54,543 nt of DNA from Betaproteobacteria bacterium HGW-Betaproteobacteria-14 (GCA_002840845.1 PHCS01000036.1:1-54543); one strand, 5' to 3'. Shown: positions 39,856 through 49,973, counted from the stretch's first letter. A program made the numbers and translations. Notes: generated from the letters alone by a model not told the origin.

Positions 39856-40727
39856 CGACGATTCTGCTCACCGGCAAGGACGGCCAGATCGGCTGGGAAT
39901 TGCAGCGCAGCCTGCTGCCGCTCGGCCGCGTCATCGCCTGCGGGCGCGGCGAACTGGATCTCGTCGACGCCGAGGCCGTGCGGCGCAAGCTGGACGAATT
40001 GCGGCCCGATGTCATCGTCAACGCCGCCGCCTATACTGCGGTCGACAAGGCCGAGAGCGAGGCGGAACTTGCCCACGCCATCAATGCGGCCGCCCCCGCC
40101 CTGCTGGCGGATGAGGCCGCACGACGCGGCGCGCTGCTGATCCACTATTCCACCGATTATGTGTACGACGGCCGCAAGGCCGCGCCCTATGTCGAGGACG
40201 ATGCGGTCAATCCCCTCGGCGCCTACGGACGCAGCAAGCTGGCGGGCGAGGCGGGCATACAATTGTCCGGCGCCGACCACCTGATTTTCCGCACTTGCTG
40301 GGTGTATGCTGCGCGCGGCGGCAACTTCCTGCGCACCATCCTGCGCCTTGCAGCCGAGCGTGAGGAACTGCGCATCGTCGACGACCAGGTCGGCGCCCCC
40401 ACCTGGGCGCGGCTCGTCGCCGGGGCGACGGCCCATGCGCTGAAGCAGGCGATGCAGGAGCGGCGCGACGGCAATTTCGAGAGCGGTGTGTTCCACCTCG
40501 CCGCGGCCGGGGAGGCGAGCTGGCACGGCTTCGCCTCGGCCATCGTGGCGGGCCGCGGCGGCCTGCGCGTGAAGAGCGTGACGCAGATCGCCACGGCGGA
40601 GTACCCGCTTCCCGCCGCGCGTCCCGCCAACTCGCGCCTGAACACCGACAGGCTGCGCGCCCGCTTCGGCCTGGAACTGCCCGACTGGGAAACGTGCCTG
40701 CGACTCTGCCTGGAGGAAATCCCGTGA
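39852..40727 (+). CDS. rmlD: dTDP-4-dehydrorhamnose reductase
   Basis: The 291-residue short-chain dehydrogenase makes dTDP-L-rhamnose. Motifs: LLTGKDGQIGWELQRSL (nucleotide loop), VNAAAYTAVDKAESE, STDYVYDGRKAAPYVEDD and the catalytic YGRSKLAGE. The gap that follows (40728-40931) holds a REP-like repeat, a truncated rmlB-like start and hairpins, but no complete gene. Confidence 0.95.
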   Translation: MTTILLTGKDGQIGWELQRSLLPLGRVIACGRGELDLVDAEAVRRKLDELRPDVIVNAAAYTAVDKAESEAELAHAINAAAPALLADEAARRGALLIHYSTDYVYDGRKAAPYVEDDAVNPLGAYGRSKLAGEAGIQLSGADHLIFRTCWVYAARGGNFLRTILRLAAEREELRIVDDQVGAPTWARLVAGATAHALKQAMQERRDGNFESGVFHLAAAGEASWHGFASAIVAGRGGLRVKSVTQIATAEYPLPAARPANSRLNTDRLRARFGLELPDWETCLRLCLEEIP

Positions 40728-40746
40728 TGAAGGGATCGATGCTCAC

Positions 40747-40797
40747 GTAGGTCGGGCTTCAGGCCGACTTCGGTCGTCGGGCTGAAGCCCGACCTAC
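40747..40797. repeat. REP-like palindromic repeat, copy 4
   Basis: Fifty-one bp with two arms (GTAGGTCGGGCTTCAGGCC... and GTCGGGCTGAAGCCCGAC...). The first arm is a hybrid of the GGGC and GGCC versions seen in the other copies. It lies between rmlD and rmlB. Confidence 0.85.
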
Positions 40798-40810
40798 AAA
40801 TGATCTTAGA

Positions 40811-40852
40811 AGAGGGTGGATATGCTTTTAGTCACCGGCGGCGCCGGTTTTA
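40811..40852 (+). pseudogene. Remnant of an rmlB-like gene start
   Basis: Forty-two bp including AGAGGGTGGA, an ATG at 40822 and codons for [10 protein letters not shown] match the start of rmlB (40921-40962) at about 37 positions, with changes at synonymous sites. After that it runs into a hairpin-rich 70-bp stretch (CCCGC/GCGGG; TAACCTGC/GCAGGTTA) unrelated to rmlB. Confidence 0.7.
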
Positions 40853-40931
40853 GTTCCGGCCGCCCGCGAGGCGGGCTTAACCTGCGGCGCAGGTTAGCCT
40901 TCACTGAAACCGGCCCCGAAAGAGGGTGGAA

Positions 40932-41990
<1,059 letters not shown>

Positions 41991-41994
41991 CATC

Positions 41995-42876
41995 ATGGGA
42001 ACGAACAGGAAAGGCATCATCCTCGCCGGCGGCTCGGGTACCCGGCTCTATCCGGTGACGCTGGCGGTGTCGAAGCAGATGCTGCCCATCTACGACAAGC
42101 CGATGATCTACTACCCGCTGGCGACGCTCATGCTGGCGGGCATCCGCGACATCCTCGTCATCTCCACGCCGCAGGACTTGCCGCGCTTCGAGCAGCTGCT
42201 CGGCGACGGCGCGGGCTGGGGCCTGACGCTCAGCTACGCCGAGCAGCCGAAGCCCGAGGGCCTGGCGCAGGCCTTCCTCATCGGCCGCGACTTCATCGGC
42301 GGCGCGCCGAGCGCGCTGGTGCTCGGCGACAACATCTTCCACGGCCACGACCTGCAGAAGGACCTGCAGGCCGCTTCTGCGCGCACGAACGGCGCCTCCG
42401 TCTTCGCCTATCCCGTGCAGGACCCGCAGCGCTACGGCGTGGTCGAGTTCGGCGCCGACGGCCGCGCGGTGAGCATCGAGGAGAAGCCGGCCCAGCCGCG
42501 CTCGCGCCATGCCGTCACCGGCCTCTACTTCTACGACGAACAGGTCTGCGACATCGCCGCGAGCCTGAAGCCTTCGCCGCGCGGCGAGCTGGAGATCACC
42601 GACGTCAACCGCCGCTACCTGGAGCAGGGCGCGCTCAACGTGGTGATGATGGGCCGCGGCCACGCCTGGCTCGACACCGGCACGCACGAGTCGCTGATCG
42701 AGGCCTCGCACTTCGTGCAGACCATCGAGAAGCGCCAGGGCCTGAAGATCGCCGCGCCCGAGGAGATCGCCTTCCGCATGGGCTACATCGACGCCGCCCA
42801 GCTGCGCCGCCTGGCCGGGCCGCTGCACAACAGCGGGTATGGCCGTTATCTGCTGAGCGTGCTGGAAGAAAACTGA
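41995..42876 (+). CDS. rmlA: Glucose-1-phosphate thymidylyltransferase
   Basis: The 293-residue nucleotidyltransferase makes dTDP-glucose. [20 protein letters not shown] (signature), [27 protein letters not shown] and [17 protein letters not shown] are typical. It completes the rmlCDBA set for dTDP-L-rhamnose. The C-terminus [11 protein letters not shown] is echoed by a remnant at 43596. Confidence 0.96.
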   Translation: MGTNRKGIILAGGSGTRLYPVTLAVSKQMLPIYDKPMIYYPLATLMLAGIRDILVISTPQDLPRFEQLLGDGAGWGLTLSYAEQPKPEGLAQAFLIGRDFIGGAPSALVLGDNIFHGHDLQKDLQAASARTNGASVFAYPVQDPQRYGVVEFGADGRAVSIEEKPAQPRSRHAVTGLYFYDEQVCDIAASLKPSPRGELEITDVNRRYLEQGALNVVMMGRGHAWLDTGTHESLIEASHFVQTIEKRQGLKIAAPEEIAFRMGYIDAAQLRRLAGPLHNSGYGRYLLSVLEEN

Positions 42877-42969
42877 CATTTTTATCCGCCATTCCCGCCA
42901 TATCCTCGGACTTGCTCCGGGGAAAGCGGGAATCCGGCGGACTGTGTGTTACAAGCCCTTCCCCCGCAC

Positions 42970-42998
42970 TTGAACATGCATACTATTGTGCATACAAT
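42970..42998 (+). promoter_or_regulatory. brnTA promoter with operator-like repeats
   Basis: TTGAAC (42970-42975) and TACAAT (42993-42998) are exactly 17 bp apart. Direct repeats TGCATAC at 42977-42983 and 42989-42995 and the dyad ATTGT-GCAT-ACAAT (42985-42998) overlap the promoter, fitting autorepression by the ribbon-helix-helix antitoxin. The expected start point coincides with the brnT ATG at 43005, so the mRNA may be leaderless. Confidence 0.7.
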
Positions 42999-43004
42999 GC
43001 AGTC

Positions 43005-43277
43005 ATGCGCTACACCTACGATCCGAAGAAGCGGGCCGCCAATCTGAAGAAGTACGGCCTTGATTTCAAGGACGCAGCGCAGGTGATCGAAAGCGACCGG
43101 ACGGTGACTTTCGAAGACCTGCGCTTCGACTACGGCGAACAGCGGTTCGTCACCCTGGGGGTGTTGCGCGGCAGGGTGGTGGCGATTGCCACCGCCAAGA
43201 CGGACGAAGAGATCCGCGTGATCTCGATGCGAAAGGCCGAACGCCATGAAAAAGAAATCTACTACCGAAACCTCTGA
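43005..43277 (+). CDS. brnT: BrnT-family ribonuclease toxin
   Basis: The 90-residue protein begins MRYTYDPKKRAANLKKYGLD and includes EQRFVTLGVL and the C-terminal VISMRKAERHEKEIYY, typical of BrnT, a RelE-fold ribonuclease. Active-site Arg and Lys/His candidates are in the last block. There is no Shine-Dalgarno; a perfect -10 lies 6 nt upstream. It overlaps the antitoxin gene by 32 bp. Confidence 0.92.
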   Translation: MRYTYDPKKRAANLKKYGLDFKDAAQVIESDRTVTFEDLRFDYGEQRFVTLGVLRGRVVAIATAKTDEEIRVISMRKAERHEKEIYYRNL

Positions 43278-43545
43278 CGAGAACTCGCCGATCACCCAGG
43301 CTGACATCGACGCAGGAAAACTGGTGCTGCGCAAGCGGGTGGGCGGTCGGCTGGTGCAGCCGAAGAAGCGCGTCACCCTGTATCTGGACGCCGGGATCGT
43401 GGACTACTTCAAAGAGAAGGCCGGCCAGCGCGGCTACCAGACGCTCATCAACGACACACTGAAATCGTCGCTCAGCCAGGCCGATATCGAGTCGGCCTTG
43501 AGGAAGATCATCCGCGAGGAACTGAAAGGGCGAAAGGCCGCATAG
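43246..43545 (+). CDS. brnA: BrnA-family antitoxin
   Basis: This 99-residue ribbon-helix-helix protein has PKKRVTLYLDAGIVDYFKEK (strand and helix of the fold) and a basic C-terminus. BrnA binds and neutralises BrnT and represses the operon. The overlap with brnT is usual for the pair. Confidence 0.9.
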   Translation: MKKKSTTETSDENSPITQADIDAGKLVLRKRVGGRLVQPKKRVTLYLDAGIVDYFKEKAGQRGYQTLINDTLKSSLSQADIESALRKIIREELKGRKAA

Positions 43546-43595
43546 GCCTTTCCGGCGCAGGCGGATTAAGAATACGACTTCGGTACTCTTTCGCT

Positions 43596-43634
43596 TGTGG
43601 GCGCTATCTCTTGAGTGTGCTTGAGGAGAGCTGA
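43596..43634 (+). pseudogene. Remnant of a divergent rmlA 3' end
   Basis: Thirteen codons reading [12 protein letters not shown] and a TGA match the end of rmlA ([12 protein letters not shown]) but with many synonymous differences, so it comes from another rmlA allele, not a recent duplication. It lies after brnA in an AT-richer stretch without other genes (43546-43692). Confidence 0.65.
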
Positions 43635-43692
43635 CTTCCTGAAGGTGGGGATGCCCTGCCTTGAAGCAAAGTTGCAAAGTTGTTGGCCTTTG

Positions 43693-44235
43693 TTACGGCA
43701 TGAGGAGTCCTTTGAACTCCGGTGAGCCAATGAGTTTGCTTATGAGGTTCTGCACTGCTGGCAAGTACGCTTCGGCGGTTTGCTTGCACGCCGTATCAGC
43801 TATGAAACCGCTATTGAACTCATAGTGCTCGGCAACATGGAGCGACTTGCCGTTCGATGAGTTCACGCGCAATCCAATGCTCCATGACCCCCCCGTGAGA
43901 CCACGGGATGACGAGAACTCCAGGTGATCAACCAACCCTGAAAGAGTGACCGTCGGTGTTTTGTCGTTGAACAGGCCCGCAACCTTCAGCTCATCGGCAA
44001 GCGCTTTTTGTATGTATGCCTCAAAGCTCATGTTGTCAGGAGGAGAAATGGGCCCTGCAGCCCGGCAGCTGTTGTCGAAACTGGCCGGGCCCTTGAATGA
44101 GCCTACATTAATGTTCCCCACCCCAATAGCCTTCAAAGCCACATTGTTGTCGGCAGAAATGCTGTATCGCTGCGGCATGTAAGTCGAGCATCCCCCTATT
44201 GCGAGCACCGATAGAAAACAAAGCACTGCTCTCAT
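43693..44235 (-). CDS. Putative lipoprotein in an AT-richer stretch
   Basis: This 180-residue protein has a lipoprotein signal, MRAVLCFLSVLAIGGC, with the lipobox Cys16. The mature part contains ISADNNVALKAIGVGNINVG and LSGLVDHLEFSSSRG, resembling envelope lipoproteins of the YajG kind only loosely. Codon use (ACA, TCA, AAT, TTT) is clearly more AT-rich than that of the neighbours, suggesting transfer together with the brnTA segment. The flanking stretch to polA (44236-44390) shows no gene. Confidence 0.75.
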   Translation of the reverse strand: MRAVLCFLSVLAIGGCSTYMPQRYSISADNNVALKAIGVGNINVGSFKGPASFDNSCRAAGPISPPDNMSFEAYIQKALADELKVAGLFNDKTPTVTLSGLVDHLEFSSSRGLTGGSWSIGLRVNSSNGKSLHVAEHYEFNSGFIADTACKQTAEAYLPAVQNLISKLIGSPEFKGLLMP

Positions 44236-44390
44236 TTATTCTTCCTCTCTGGTGTTTTTTGCTGCGGGTAGGCGAGGTTTGGCGTCAAGCAGAAAATGAA
44301 TTTTCATATCATGCCATTGTACTACTTTGGCTTGCAAGTGATTTTGTCAGGCAGGCCAAACCAATAACACGGATTCTCCATTTCTGGAGT

Positions 44391-47138
44391 TCAATGAGCC
44401 TCATCCCAGTTGTCGCCCACGCCGACTTCCGCCAGCAGCGGTACCGAGAGCTGAGCCACGCCCGCCATCAGCTTCGGCAGTTCGCGGCGCACGGCCTCAA
44501 GCTCGCCTTCCGGCACTTCCAGCACCAGTTCGTCGTGCACCTGCAGGATCAGCTGCGTCGCCATGCCCGACTCGTCGAGCCAGCGCTGCACGGCGATCAT
44601 GGCCAGCTTGATGAGGTCGGCGGCGGTGCCCTGCATGGGCGCGTTGATGGCGGCGCGTTCGGCGGCCTGGCGCCGTCCCACGGCGGCTGACTTTATCTCG
44701 GGCAGCCAGAGGCGGCGGCCGAAGACCGTCTCGACATAGCCCTTGTCGCGGGCCAGCTTGCGCGTTGCTTCCATGTAGTTCGCCACGCCGGGATAGCGGG
44801 CGAAGTAGCGGTCGATGTAGGCCGCGGCCGCCTGCCGCTCGAGGCCGAGTTCGCGCGCCAGGCCGAAGGCAGACATGCCGTAGATGAGGCCGAAGTTGAT
44901 CACCTTGGCGTAGCGGCGCTGCTCGTTCGACACCTCCGCCGGCGACGCGCCGAAGACCTCGGCGGCGGTGGCGCGGTGGATGTCCTCGCCCTGCGCGAAG
45001 GCGTCGAGCAGACCCCGGTCGCCCGACAGGTGGGCCATGATGCGCAGTTCGATCTGCGAATAGTCGGCGGAGACGAGCTTCGATCCCGGCGGTGCGACGA
45101 AGGCCTGGCGGATGCGCCGGCCTTCCTCGCTGCGGATGGGGATGTTCTGCAGGTTGGGATCGGAGCTGGCCAGCCGTCCGGTCACGGCCACGGCCTGCGA
45201 ATAATTGGTGTGTACGCGGCCGGTAGCGGGATCGCGCGCGCGCGGCAGCTTGTCGGCGTAGGTGCTCTTCAGCTTGGCCAGGCTGCGGTAGTCGAGGATC
45301 AGCTTCGGCAGCGGGTAGTCGAGCGCGAGCTGCGCCAGCACTTCCTCGTCGGTGGAGGGCGCGCCGGAGGGCGTCTTCTTCACCACCGGCAGCTTCTCGC
45401 GTTCGAAGAGGATTTCCTGGATCTGCTTGGGCGAGTTGAGGTTGAAGGGCTGCCTCGCCACTTCGTGCGCCTGCTTCTCGATCTCCATCATGCGCAGGCC
45501 GAGCTGCTGGCCCTGCCGCTCCAGCAGCGGGGCGTCGACCAGCACGCCGTTCCTTTCCATGCGGAAGAGGATCTGCATCACCGGCATCTCGATGTCGCGG
45601 TAGAGCGCTTCCAGCCGTGGTTCCTCGGCGAGCCTGGGATGCAGCGCCTCGTGCAGGCGCAGCGTGACGTCGGCGTCCTCGGCCGCATATTCGGCGGCGC
45701 GCGCGATGTCGACCTGCTCGAAGCCGATGCGCCCGGCGCCCTTGCCGGTGACCTCGTCGTACTTGATGGTGGCGATGCCGAGGTGGCGCATTGCCAGCGA
45801 GTCCATGTCGTGGCCCTTGTCCGACTCGATGACGTAGGATTCGAGCAGGGTGTCGTGCGCCACGCCCGCGAGGCGGATGCCGTGGTTGGCGAGCACGTGC
45901 ATGTCGTACTTGAGGTTCTGGCCAACCTTGGCGTGCCTGGGCGATTCCAGCCAGGGCTTCAGCTTCGCCAGCGCGTCGTCGAAAGTCAGCTGCTGCGGCA
46001 CGCCGGCGTAGCGGTGGGCGAGCGGCAGGTAGGCTGTCGTGCCGGGGGCGACGGCGAAGGAGAAACCGACCAGGCGCGCCTGCATGGGGTCGAGGCTGGT
46101 GGTTTCGGTGTCGAAGGCGGCGAGCGGGGCGGAGTCGAGGATGGCCAGCCAGGCGTCGAGGTGGTCGCCGGTCAGCAGGGTTTCGTAGCCGGCGCGGTGC
46201 GCGCCGGGGGGCTGCGGTTCGGCGGCGGGTTCGGACTGCCCCCTCACCCCTGCCCTCTCCCCCTCGGGGGGAGAGGGGGTGTCTCCGCGCACTTCGCGCA
46301 GCCAGGTCTTGAACTCCAGTTGCGCGAAGAGTTCGGCGAGTTTTGCCTTGTCGGGCGGCTGCGGCGCGAGGTCGGCCACTTTCACCGGCAGGTCGAGGTC
46401 GCAGGCGACGGTGACCAGCTTTCTCCCCAGCGGCAGGAACTCCAGGTGCCTGCGCAGGTTTTCGCCCACCTTGCCGCCGATCTCGTCGGCATGGGCGATG
46501 ACTTCATCCAGCGATCCGTACTGCTGCAGCCACTTCGCCGCCGTCTTCGGCCCGACCTTGTCCACGCCCGGCACGTTGTCCACGCTGTCGCCGACCAAGG
46601 CGAAGTAGTCGACGATGCGTTCCGGCGCGACGCCGAACTTCGCCAGCACGCCGGCTTCGTCCAGCGTTTCGTTGCTCATGGTGTTGACCAGCCTGACGTG
46701 CGCATTGACGAGCTGCGCCAGGTCCTTGTCGCCGGTGGACACCACGCACTCGATGCCCCGGCCTGCGGCCTCGCGTGCCAGCGTGCCGATGACGTCGTCG
46801 GCTTCCACGCCCTCGATGCAGAGCAGCGGCCAGCCCAGTGCGCGGATGCAGGCGTGCAGCGGCTCGATCTGGCATGCGAGATCGTCCGGCATGGGCGGGC
46901 GCTGCGCCTTGTAGTCCGGGTACCAGTCGTCGCGGAAGGTCTTGCCCTTGGCGTCGAAGACGCAGGCGGCATAGTTGTCGCCACTGAGCGCCTTGTAGTC
47001 GCTATCCAGGCGGCGTAGCATGTTGATGACCCCGTACACCGCGCCGGTCGGCATGCCTGCCTTGTTGCGCAGGTCGGGCAGGGCGTGGAAGGCGCGGTAG
47101 AGATAGGAAGAACCGTCGACCAGCAGCAATGTGGTCAT
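44391..47138 (-). CDS. polA: DNA polymerase I
   Basis: The 915-residue enzyme has all three domains. The 5'-3' exonuclease starts LLVDGSSYLYRAFHALPDL. The proofreading domain keeps its metal residues: AAFDTETTSLD (about 340), NLKYDMHVLANHGI and AEYAAEDADVTLRLH. Polymerase motif A is DYSQIELRIMAHL, motif B KVINFGLIYGMSAFG and motif C LQVHDELVLEVPE. An inserted stretch TPSPPEGERAGVRGQSEP (about 287-304) in the linker between the two exonuclease domains is encoded by a GC hairpin repeat. The ATG at 47138 is preceded by an inverted repeat. Confidence 0.97.
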   Translation of the reverse strand: MTTLLLVDGSSYLYRAFHALPDLRNKAGMPTGAVYGVINMLRRLDSDYKALSGDNYAACVFDAKGKTFRDDWYPDYKAQRPPMPDDLACQIEPLHACIRALGWPLLCIEGVEADDVIGTLAREAAGRGIECVVSTGDKDLAQLVNAHVRLVNTMSNETLDEAGVLAKFGVAPERIVDYFALVGDSVDNVPGVDKVGPKTAAKWLQQYGSLDEVIAHADEIGGKVGENLRRHLEFLPLGRKLVTVACDLDLPVKVADLAPQPPDKAKLAELFAQLEFKTWLREVRGDTPSPPEGERAGVRGQSEPAAEPQPPGAHRAGYETLLTGDHLDAWLAILDSAPLAAFDTETTSLDPMQARLVGFSFAVAPGTTAYLPLAHRYAGVPQQLTFDDALAKLKPWLESPRHAKVGQNLKYDMHVLANHGIRLAGVAHDTLLESYVIESDKGHDMDSLAMRHLGIATIKYDEVTGKGAGRIGFEQVDIARAAEYAAEDADVTLRLHEALHPRLAEEPRLEALYRDIEMPVMQILFRMERNGVLVDAPLLERQGQQLGLRMMEIEKQAHEVARQPFNLNSPKQIQEILFEREKLPVVKKTPSGAPSTDEEVLAQLALDYPLPKLILDYRSLAKLKSTYADKLPRARDPATGRVHTNYSQAVAVTGRLASSDPNLQNIPIRSEEGRRIRQAFVAPPGSKLVSADYSQIELRIMAHLSGDRGLLDAFAQGEDIHRATAAEVFGASPAEVSNEQRRYAKVINFGLIYGMSAFGLARELGLERQAAAAYIDRYFARYPGVANYMEATRKLARDKGYVETVFGRRLWLPEIKSAAVGRRQAAERAAINAPMQGTAADLIKLAMIAVQRWLDESGMATQLILQVHDELVLEVPEGELEAVRRELPKLMAGVAQLSVPLLAEVGVGDNWDEAH
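46253..46277. repeat. GC hairpin repeat inside polA
   Basis: CCCTCTCCCCC, loop TCG and GGGGGAGAGGG form a perfect 11-bp stem within the coding sequence. It adds a Pro/Gly/Glu-rich stretch to the interdomain linker without breaking the frame. Related to 20267 and 54067. Confidence 0.8.
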
Positions 47139-47152
47139 AGTGAGCAGTCAGC

Positions 47153-47199
47153 AGTGAGCGGTGAGCGGTGAAACCGCAATCATACCGCTCACCGCTCAC
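47153..47199. repeat. Heptad inverted repeat upstream of polA
   Basis: AGTGAGCGGTGAGCGGT (47153-47169) pairs with ACCGCTCACCGCTCAC (47184-47199) across a 14-nt loop, in the divergent gap between polA and the LOG gene. It has the same design as the repeat upstream of pccA. Confidence 0.8.
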
Positions 47200-47219
47200 C
47201 GCTTACTGCATATCGACAT

Positions 47220-47945
47220 ATGAAGAACGACAAGTTTCGCCATCTTGCCGGCACGCAAACCGAGGCAGCCTCGTCGACGGCGCGCGAGTCGTGGCGCATG
47301 CTTGCTATTATGGCGGAGTTCGTCGAGGCGACCGAGCGCCTCGCGCCGATCCGCCCCGCCGTTTCCATCTTCGGCAGCGCGCGCCTGGCGCCCGACCATC
47401 CCTACTACATTCAGGCGGAGAAAGTGGCGCGGCTGCTCTCCGATGCCGGCTTCTCGGTGATCTCCGGAGGCGGACCGGGAATCATGGAGGCGGCGAGCAA
47501 GGGCGCCTTCCACGGCAAGAGCCCCAGCGTCGGCCTCAACATCCAGCTGCCGCAGGAACAGCAGAGCAACGCCTTCCAGGACATCTCGCTCACCTTCCAT
47601 CATTTCTTCGCGCGCAAGGTGATGTTCGTCAGGTTCGCCGCCGCCTACGTGGTGCTGCCGGGCGGCTTCGGCACGCTGGACGAATTGATGGAGGCGCTGA
47701 CCCTGATCCAGACGCGCAAGACCCGGCGCATCCCCATCATCCTGATGCAGTCGGACTACTGGCAGGGGCTGCTCGACTGGTTCCGCGAGCGCCTCGTGGC
47801 GGAGGGCATGATCGCCGCCGGCGACCTCGACCTGCTGCAGGTGCTCGACGAGCCCGAGCAGGTGGTCGACGCCATCTTCAAGCACTATGAAGGGCGCGGC
47901 TTCGGGCCCCTTCCGCACGAGCACGAGCTGCTCCTGAACCTCTGA
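47220..47945 (+). CDS. LOG-family (TIGR00730) protein
   Basis: The 241-residue Rossmann protein has VSIFGSARLAPDHPYY, SGGGPGIMEAASKGAF and the signature LPGGFGTLDELMEAL. LOG proteins are cytokinin-type nucleoside 5'-monophosphate phosphoribohydrolases or general nucleotide hydrolases; the bacterial role is uncertain. It is divergent from polA. Confidence 0.9.
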   Translation: MKNDKFRHLAGTQTEAASSTARESWRMLAIMAEFVEATERLAPIRPAVSIFGSARLAPDHPYYIQAEKVARLLSDAGFSVISGGGPGIMEAASKGAFHGKSPSVGLNIQLPQEQQSNAFQDISLTFHHFFARKVMFVRFAAAYVVLPGGFGTLDELMEALTLIQTRKTRRIPIILMQSDYWQGLLDWFRERLVAEGMIAAGDLDLLQVLDEPEQVVDAIFKHYEGRGFGPLPHEHELLLNL

Positions 47946-47979
47946 TACAATCTTCGCGGATTTCTCCCGGGACAAAACC

Positions 47980-48315
47980 ATGCGCCGCCTCCTCTTTGCC
48001 TGTCTGCTTGCCCTGACCCTGCCCGTCGCTGCGCAGGATCGCCCTGCCAACCTGCAGCCGGTGCCCGAGCCGCCGCCGCCGCCGCCGGGCTACCAGCCCG
48101 ATCCGGCCCTGGAGCCGCAGGTGACCATCATCAAGCGCGGCGAGGACAAGGTCGAGGAATACCGCATCAACGGCAAGCTCTACATGGTCAAGGTGACGCC
48201 GCCGCACGGCGTGCCCTACTATCTGGTCGACGACAAGGGCGACGGCCGCATGACGCGCCAGGAGCCGCTGGATTCCGGCCTGCGCGTTCCGATGTGGGTG
48301 ATTGGCACCTTTTGA
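47980..48315 (+). CDS. DUF2782 periplasmic protein
   Basis: This 111-residue protein has a signal peptide (MRRLLFACLLALTLPVAA), a proline-rich spacer (PVPEPPPPPPGYQPDPA) and a small domain with EEYRINGKLYMVKVTPPHG and a C-terminal PMWVIGTF. DUF2782 proteins lie near polA in many betaproteobacteria. Function unknown. Confidence 0.85.
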   Translation: MRRLLFACLLALTLPVAAQDRPANLQPVPEPPPPPPGYQPDPALEPQVTIIKRGEDKVEEYRINGKLYMVKVTPPHGVPYYLVDDKGDGRMTRQEPLDSGLRVPMWVIGTF

Positions 48316-48367
48316 CCGCGACGCAGCAAAGCGCAGGCGATAACATCAACGACAAGGGGAGGCAGCC

Positions 48368-49129
48368 ATGAGCGAAGAGAATCCGGGTCTCGTGACGGGC
48401 GACAATTCGGGTCAAGGCGGAGGCGGCTTCGACCCGGCCGGCCGCAATGTCGATGCCGGCCGCAGCATCGAATGGCTCAAGCAGGGCTGGCAGCTATTCG
48501 TCAAGAATCCCGGCATGTGGATCGCCATCGCCGTCATCCTGATGGTTATCGCCGTCGTGCTCAGCTTCATCCCGGTCGTCGGTTCGTTGTTGCTGAACTT
48601 CCTCATGCCGGTGTTCGCCGGCGGCATCCTGCTCGGCTGCAAGTCGCTGACCGAAGGCGGCGACATCGCCATCGACAGCCTGTTCGCCGGCTTCAAGCAG
48701 AATACCGGCAACCTCATCATGGTCGGCGTGTTTTACCTCGTCGGCGTGGTCATCATCACTGTGCTGGTATTCATGATCGGCGGCGGGGCCGCACTGACCG
48801 GCGGGATGATCGGCCATGGCCCGGGCATGGGCATGGCCGTCGGAGGATTCTTCATCGCCATGCTGGTCATGCTGGCGCTGCTCGTGCCGCTGGCGATGGC
48901 CGTCTGGTTCGCCCCGGCGCTGGTGGTGTTCCACAACGTCGCGCCGCTCGAGGCCATGAAGGCCAGCTTCTTCGCCTGCCTGAAGAACTTCGTGCCCTTC
49001 CTCGTCTATGGCGTGATCCTGCTGGTGCTCTGCGTCATCGCGATGATTCCCTTCGGCCTCGGCATGCTGGTGATGGTGCCGGTGATGATGGGCTCGGTCT
49101 ATGCGTCCTATGTGGAGATATTCGAGTAA
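48368..49129 (+). CDS. BPSS1780-like membrane protein 1
   Basis: This 253-residue protein has about five to six hydrophobic helices after a hydrophilic N-terminus (MSEENPGLVTGD). WLKQGWQLFVKNPGMWI and NFVPFLVYGVILLVLCVI are typical of this proteobacterial family of unknown function. AAGGGGAGGC precedes the ATG. A paralogue follows 46 bp later. Confidence 0.85.
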   Translation: MSEENPGLVTGDNSGQGGGGFDPAGRNVDAGRSIEWLKQGWQLFVKNPGMWIAIAVILMVIAVVLSFIPVVGSLLLNFLMPVFAGGILLGCKSLTEGGDIAIDSLFAGFKQNTGNLIMVGVFYLVGVVIITVLVFMIGGGAALTGGMIGHGPGMGMAVGGFFIAMLVMLALLVPLAMAVWFAPALVVFHNVAPLEAMKASFFACLKNFVPFLVYGVILLVLCVIAMIPFGLGMLVMVPVMMGSVYASYVEIFE

Positions 49130-49175
49130 TCGCCTCATGACCGCCGCGGCGCCACTCCGCCGCGGCAATTTCTGA

Positions 49176-49973
49176 ATGCAAGCCCGTCAACTCCCCGCCA
49201 TTCGCGGCTGGAACTGGATCGTCGAGGGCTTCCGCCTGTTCCTGACCAACCCCGCGCTGCTGACCTTCCTCGTTTTCGGCTACTGGCTGGCATTGGTGTT
49301 TCTCAACCTCTTTCCGCTCATCGGCATGGTGATCGCGCCCTTGTGCGTTCCGGCTCTATCGGTCGGCGTCATGAACGGCTGCCGCGCGCTCGAACGCGGG
49401 GACGGGAACGGCTTCAGCTTGCTGTTTTCCGGCTTCCAGAAGAACGGCAGGGTCCTGCTCATCCTTGGCGCGGCCTATCTCGTCGGTTCGCTCGCGGTGT
49501 TTGCAGCGAGCGCCCTGTTCGACGGCGGTGCGCTTTTTGGCGTCATGATGGCCGGGCAGCAGCCGCCCGACGACCTCCTTGAAAGCGACCGGCTGATGCT
49601 GGCCTTGCAGGTGGCCCTGATCCTCATGGTGCCGCTGCTCATGGCCTTCTGGTTCGCCCCCATGCTGGCGGCCTGGGAAGGCATTCCCGCCATGAAGGCG
49701 CTGTTCTTCAGCTTCATCGCCTGCGCGCGCAACTGGCGCCCTTTCGTGCTCTATGGCCTCGGCGTGGCCTTCATCAGCGCGATCCTGCCCGGCATCTTGC
49801 TCGGCATCGCCGGTGCGATGTTCGCGCCGCTGCTGCGCACGATTGCGGTGGCGATTTCCCTGCCCCTGCTTTTCGTCTTCGTGCCGACGCTGTTCGCCAG
49901 CTTTTACGTGAGTTATCGCGATGTTTTCGCGCGCACCGACGATGCGGCCGATGCGGTCGACGTGGTTGCCTGA
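49176..49973 (+). CDS. BPSS1780-like membrane protein 2
   Basis: The 265-residue paralogue keeps the pattern WNWIVEGFRLFLTNPALLTF, the repeat VGVMNGCRALERGDG and the late helix NWRPFVLYGLGVAFI, with about six membrane segments. The tandem pair probably arose by duplication. Function unknown. Confidence 0.85.
   Translation: MQARQLPAIRGWNWIVEGFRLFLTNPALLTFLVFGYWLALVFLNLFPLIGMVIAPLCVPALSVGVMNGCRALERGDGNGFSLLFSGFQKNGRVLLILGAAYLVGSLAVFAASALFDGGALFGVMMAGQQPPDDLLESDRLMLALQVALILMVPLLMAFWFAPMLAAWEGIPAMKALFFSFIACARNWRPFVLYGLGVAFISAILPGILLGIAGAMFAPLLRTIAVAISLPLLFVFVPTLFASFYVSYRDVFARTDDAADAVDVVA

Noticed and set aside
40840-40920. Integron attC or CRISPR-like structure in the rmlD-rmlB gap
   Set aside because: There are two short hairpins but no attC core sites, no repeated spacer units and no integrase or cas gene.
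44199-44690. 163-residue plus-strand frame between the lipoprotein and polA
   Set aside because: It is antisense to the polA 3' end and crosses an AT-rich non-coding stretch; no motif or ribosome binding site.
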